The notes beneath the pieces are model-generated. The model ran no database searches and was not told the DNA's origin. It saw only the letters and a list, made by a program, of their open reading frames with translations. Shown in pieces: positions 60,732-64,000 of a DNA stretch of 64,000 bases (positions are counted from its first letter, which is position 1; the number at the start of each line of letters is the position of its first letter). The stretch is from Burkholderia sp. (GTDB taxonomy: Bacteria; Pseudomonadota; Gammaproteobacteria; Burkholderiales; Burkholderiaceae). The position numbers and the translations under genes are program-made. The stretch covers positions 15,725-79,724 of the forward strand of contig JASLEG010000345.1 of assembly GCA_030151225.1 (NCBI GenBank), written 5' to 3'.

Positions 60732-63700
60732 CAGCTGTATCCATATCCGACACCGTACGTCTTGTTCTGGCCCGAGACGCCGATGCCCAGTTTCAGAATG
60801 CCGTTCGTCGTGACGTGCGCGCTTGCGCCGAACGCCATGCCCGACTCGCCGGCAAACCGGGCCACGCCGATCGCCATGTTGACCGTCTTGCCCGGTTCCA
60901 CCTGCGGCAGCATCGTCAGCGCCGTGGCCGCGGCGATCCCCTGACGCGCCATCCGGTCGGTTTGCTGCACTGCCTGCTGCGTCTGCTGCAGTTGCGAACC
61001 GAGCGTGTTGATCTGGCTTTGCTGGCCGGTCAAGGATTGTGACATAGAAGTCGACAGCGCATTCAGCTGGTTGACGTTGACGGCATCCGTGCCTTCGGTG
61101 CCTGCCGCCACGTTCGTGACCTGGCGTTGCTGCGACGCGCTGCCGACCGACACCACGTTCGAGCGGCCGCTGTCGGTCGAGCCCTGGCCGAGCGCCACCG
61201 AGTTCGAACCGGCGGTGACCGACGGTGCCTGCGCGCCGGGTGCCGACATGTCGCCGGCATAGCCGCCGGCGCTGAGCGAGCGCGTGGTGTTGTTCGCCGC
61301 GGTGGTGGACAGCGAGGCCACCTGCGCGCTGACCGTGCCGAGGCTCGACGACAGCGACGTGACCGAGGTGTTGGTCGACGACAGGCTGCTGGACAGCGAG
61401 CCGATGCTGGTCGAGGTGGTGGTGGACAGCGACGCCAGGTTGCTGCTCGTGTTCGACAGGCCGGTGGACAGCGAGCCGGTGGTGGTCGAGGTCGAGGTGG
61501 ACAGCGAGGCGACCGAACTGCTGGCCGTGGACACCGAGCTGGACAGCGAGCTGACCGAGGTCGAGGTGGACGACGACAGCGCGCTCAGCGAAGTCGAGGT
61601 CGAGGTGGACAGCGAGGCCACCGAGCTGTTGTACGAGCTGGCCGCGCTGCTGAGGCTGGTGGACAGCGAGGCCACCGCCGCGTTGGTCTGGTAGAGCTGG
61701 CTGCCGTTGACGGCATCCGTGCTGGTGGCGGAGATGCGGCCCGCGGCCAGGTTCGTGAGCTGGCGCTCGGCGCCCGGCGAGCCGATGCTGACCACGCCGG
61801 CCGGCGTGCTGCCGGCGAAGTTGCCGAACGTGATGCCACCAACCGTGGCCGAGGTCACCGGCACCGCGGCCGAGGTGATCGCGCCGCTGCCGATCGCCAC
61901 CGAGTTGTCGATGTTGGCCACCGCGTTCGGGCCGATCGCCACGCTGTCCACGCCCGTGGCGATCGAGTCGCTGCCGGCCGCGGCGTTGGTGTGGAAGTAC
62001 TTGATGCCGGTCGAGTTGATGCTGTCGAGCGCGCTGCCGACGTTGTTGACCGTCGAGGTCGTGCCGTTCGTCTGGTAGGTGGTGTACGACGGCGCCGTGA
62101 TCGTGCCCGTGGTGGGGTCGTAGGTGGCACCGCCGCCCAGCGCCGATGCCACGCCCGCGCTCGCCTTGCCCGTGGCGTTCACGGCCGAGCTGACCGTGGT
62201 GGACAGCGAGCTGACGCTCGACGAGGTCGACGTGGACAGCGACGTGAGGTTGCTGTTCGTCGAGGCCAGGCCAGTGGACAGCGAGCCCGTGGTGGTGGAC
62301 AGCGAACCGAGGCCGGTCGAGGTCGACGACGACAGCGAGGCGATGTTGCTGGTGGTGCTGCTCAGGCCGGTGGAGAGCGAGGCCACGCTGCTGCTGGTGG
62401 TGCTGAGGCCGGTGGACAGCGACGAGACGTTGCTGTTGGTGGTGCTCAGGCCGCTCGAGAGCGAGGCGACGTTGCTGGTGGTGCTGCTCAGGCCGCTGGA
62501 CAGCGAGGCGACGTTGCTCGTCGTCGTGGACAGCCCGGTGGACAGCGAGCCGACGCTGGTCGAGGTCGACGACGACAGCGAAGCGACGTTGCTGGCGGTG
62601 GTGCTCAGGCCGGTGGAGACGGTCGACGAAAGTGAGGCGACGTTGCTGGTGGCGGTTGACAGGCCCGTGGACAGCGAGCCCACGCTGGTCGACGTCGAGG
62701 ACGAGAGCGAGGCGACGTTGCTGGCAGTGGTACTCAGTCCGCTCGACAGCGAGGTGACGTTGCTGGTGGTCGTCGACAGCCCGGTGGACAGCGAATCCAC
62801 GCTGGTCGACGTTGAAGACGAGAGCGAAGCGACCGTGCTGGTGGTCGTGCTCAGACCACTCGACAGCGAAGCGACATTGCTCGTGGTCGTCGAGAGGCCG
62901 GTGGACAGGGAGCCGACGCTGGTCGAGGTCGAGGACGAGAGCGAAGCGACGTTGCTGGCGGTGGTACTCAGTCCGCTCGACAGCGAGGTGACGTTGCTGG
63001 TGGTCGTCGAGAGGCCGGTGGACAGCGAATCCACGCTGGTCGACGTCGAGGACGAAAGCGAAGCGACCGTGCTGGTGGTCGTCGAGAGGCCGGTGGACAA
63101 CGAGCCGACGCTGGTCGAAGTGGACGACGACAGCGACGCCACGTTGCTGGTTGTGGTGCTGAGGCCGGACGAGAGCGACGTGACGTTGCTGTTGGTCGTG
63201 CTCAGACCGCTCGAGATCGAAGCGACGTTGCTCGTTGTGGTCGAGAGCCCCGTGGACAGAGAGTCAACGCTGGTCGAAGTCGAGGACGACAGCGAGGCGA
63301 CGCTGCTGGTCGTGGTGCTGAGGCCGGACGACAGCGATGTGACGTTGCTGTTGGTCGTGCTCAAGCCGCTCGAAAGCGAAGCGACGTTGCTCGTCGTAGT
63401 CGAGAGCCCAGTGGAAAGAGAGCCAACGCTGGTCGAAGTGGATGACGACAGCGACGCCACGTTGCTGGTCGTGGTGCTGAGGCCGGACGACAGCGACGTG
63501 ACGTTGCTCGTTGTAGTCGAGAGCCCAGTGGACAAAGAGCCAATGCTGGTCGAAGTCGCTGATGACAGCGATGCGACACTGCTGGTCGTAGTGCTGAGAC
63601 CGGACGACAACGACGTGACATTGCTGTTGGTGGTGCTCAAGCCGCTCGACAGCGATGCGACATTACTCGTGGTCGTCGAAAGGCCGGTGGACAACGATCC

Positions 63701-64000
63701 GACGCTGGTCGAAGTGGATGACGACAGCGATGCCACGTTGCTGGTCGTGGTGCTGAGGCCGGACGACAACGACGTGACGTTGCTGTTGGTGGTGCTCAAC
63801 CCGCTCGATAGTGACGCGACGTTGCTCGTTGTGGTCGAGAGCCCTGTGGACAGAGAGCCAACGCTGGTCGAAGTAGACGACGAAAGCGAAGCGACATTGC
63901 TGGTCGTGGTACTGAGACCGGACGACAGCGATGTGACGTTGCTGTTGGTCGTGCTCAATCCACTCGAAAGCGAAGCGACATTACTCGTGGTCGTCGAGAG
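60728..64000 (-). CDS. Trimeric autotransporter adhesin (YadA-like), C-terminal 1090 residues
   Basis: The frame is open to the window edge, so signal peptide and N-terminal head are outside. Visible order: ~590 residues of Ser/Thr-rich repeats; a linker (ALGGGATYDPTTGTITAP); a short YadA-type head (SIATGVDSVAIGPNAVANID and SVAIGSGAITSA); a neck (ERQLTNLAAGRISATSTDAV, NGSQLYQTN); a second Ser-rich coil; a second neck (QRQVTNVAAGTEGTDAVNVN, QLNAL); a coiled-coil stalk; and the four-stranded anchor ending GVSGQNKTYGVGYGYSW, whose last residue is Trp. It is secreted by type V and would mediate adhesion or aggregation. Two DUF2827 genes and a DUF4019 gene follow. Confidence 0.9.
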   Translation of the reverse strand, partial: LSTTTSNVASLSSGLSTTNSNVTSLSSGLSTTTSNVASLSSSTSTSVGSLSTGLSTTTSNVASLSSGLSTTNSNVTSLSSGLSTTTSNVASLSSSTSTSVGSLSTGLSTTTSNVASLSSGLSTTNSNVTSLSSGLSTTTSSVASLSSATSTSIGSLSTGLSTTTSNVTSLSSGLSTTTSNVASLSSSTSTSVGSLSTGLSTTTSNVASLSSGLSTTNSNVTSLSSGLSTTTSSVASLSSSTSTSVDSLSTGLSTTTSNVASISSGLSTTNSNVTSLSSGLSTTTSNVASLSSSTSTSVGSLSTGLSTTTSTVASLSSSTSTSVDSLSTGLSTTTSNVTSLSSGLSTTASNVASLSSSTSTSVGSLSTGLSTTTSNVASLSSGLSTTTSTVASLSSSTSTSVDSLSTGLSTTTSNVTSLSSGLSTTASNVASLSSSTSTSVGSLSTGLSTATSNVASLSSTVSTGLSTTASNVASLSSSTSTSVGSLSTGLSTTTSNVASLSSGLSSTTSNVASLSSGLSTTNSNVSSLSTGLSTTSSSVASLSTGLSSTTSNIASLSSSTSTGLGSLSTTTGSLSTGLASTNSNLTSLSTSTSSSVSSLSTTVSSAVNATGKASAGVASALGGGATYDPTTGTITAPSYTTYQTNGTTSTVNNVGSALDSINSTGIKYFHTNAAAGSDSIATGVDSVAIGPNAVANIDNSVAIGSGAITSAAVPVTSATVGGITFGNFAGSTPAGVVSIGSPGAERQLTNLAAGRISATSTDAVNGSQLYQTNAAVASLSTSLSSAASSYNSSVASLSTSTSTSLSALSSSTSTSVSSLSSSVSTASSSVASLSTSTSTTTGSLSTGLSNTSSNLASLSTTTSTSIGSLSSSLSSTNTSVTSLSSSLGTVSAQVASLSTTAANNTTRSLSAGGYAGDMSAPGAQAPSVTAGSNSVALGQGSTDSGRSNVVSVGSASQQRQVTNVAAGTEGTDAVNVNQLNALSTSMSQSLTGQQSQINTLGSQLQQTQQAVQQTDRMARQGIAAATALTMLPQVEPGKTVNMAIGVARFAGESGMAFGASAHVTTNGILKLGIGVSGQNKTYGVGYGYSW
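62200..64000 (-). repeat. Tandem repeat region of the adhesin passenger
   Basis: Protein units of 14 residues (such as STTTSNVASLSSGL and STTNSNVTSLSSGL) are mixed with an 11-residue unit (STSVGSLSTGL). The higher-order period is 53 residues (3 x 14 + 11), 159 bases; at DNA level the same point recurs at 63543, 63702 and 63861, while the step from 63426 to 63543 is 117 bases, one 14-residue unit less. The copies differ mostly at silent positions. The region extends beyond the window. Confidence 0.85.

Noticed and set aside
60728..63958. Start of the adhesin at the first TTG in frame (63958)
   Set aside because: That codon lies inside a repeat unit and the frame is open to the window edge; the true start is outside.
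62200..64000. Periodic DNA repeats considered as a CRISPR array
   Set aside because: The repeats are coding, vary at silent positions, lack unique spacers and encode the adhesin passenger.

Overview
The window reads as a chromosomal segment of a high-GC betaproteobacterium, very probably a Burkholderia. The evidence is the codon use, two Gram-negative porins of the Burkholderia type, a DUF4148 protein, three DUF2827 proteins, a Ser/Thr-rich trimeric autotransporter adhesin and the EIIA-HPr-EI type of fructose phosphotransferase system. No rRNA, tRNA or CRISPR array was seen.

Layout. 1-5000: end of a LysR regulator, a broken chemotaxis receptor and four uncharacterised genes. 5120-12429: a compact, translationally coupled set of tailoring enzymes (FkbM methyltransferase, two aminoglycoside-phosphotransferase-fold kinases, radical SAM enzyme, asparagine-synthetase-like enzyme, UDP-glycosyltransferase, CmcI-family enzyme, NodB deacetylase) that looks like an undescribed biosynthetic or glycan-modifying cluster. 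12518-18360: a GlcG/HbpS protein with its LysR regulator, then a three-gene catabolic operon (aminotransferase, MFS importer, hydratase) opposite a GntR/FCD regulator with two clear palindromic operators. 18766-22128: a sedolisin and a serine carboxypeptidase.

22140-28640 is a scarred accessory island. Remnants of three insertion sequences surround an intact flavin oxidase, a GNAT scrap, two decayed 2,3-dihydroxybenzoate genes (dhbA-like and dhbC-like), an intact second threonyl-tRNA synthetase and a truncated LuxI gene. This combination matches what is left when an obafluorin-type beta-lactone cluster decays but its immunity enzyme survives. The enzyme has Tyr-Ser and Val where housekeeping ThrRS has Tyr-Gly and Cys in the active site.

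28814-43313: a porin, an acetyltransferase remnant, nadE with a LysE exporter, a DMT transporter, a DeoR regulator, a DUF4148 gene abutting a broken porin, a phospholipase D-family enzyme, a solute-binding protein, a TetR regulator, and a divergent FAD oxidase/ALDH7 pair suited to lysine (pipecolate) catabolism. 42312-48926: the complete fructose PTS regulon (fruR, fruB, fruK, fruA) with two matching operators between fruR and fruB. 49087-57831: an MFS transporter, a probably leaderless HTH gene beside an unknown gene, a DUF2827 gene, and two regulator/oxidoreductase pairs.

57851-64000 (transcribed leftward): a large trimeric autotransporter whose N-terminus lies outside the window, followed without a gap (GTGA overlap) by two DUF2827 genes and a DUF4019 gene. 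The passenger is almost entirely Ser/Thr repeats, so the coupled DUF2827 proteins are candidate modifying enzymes for it.
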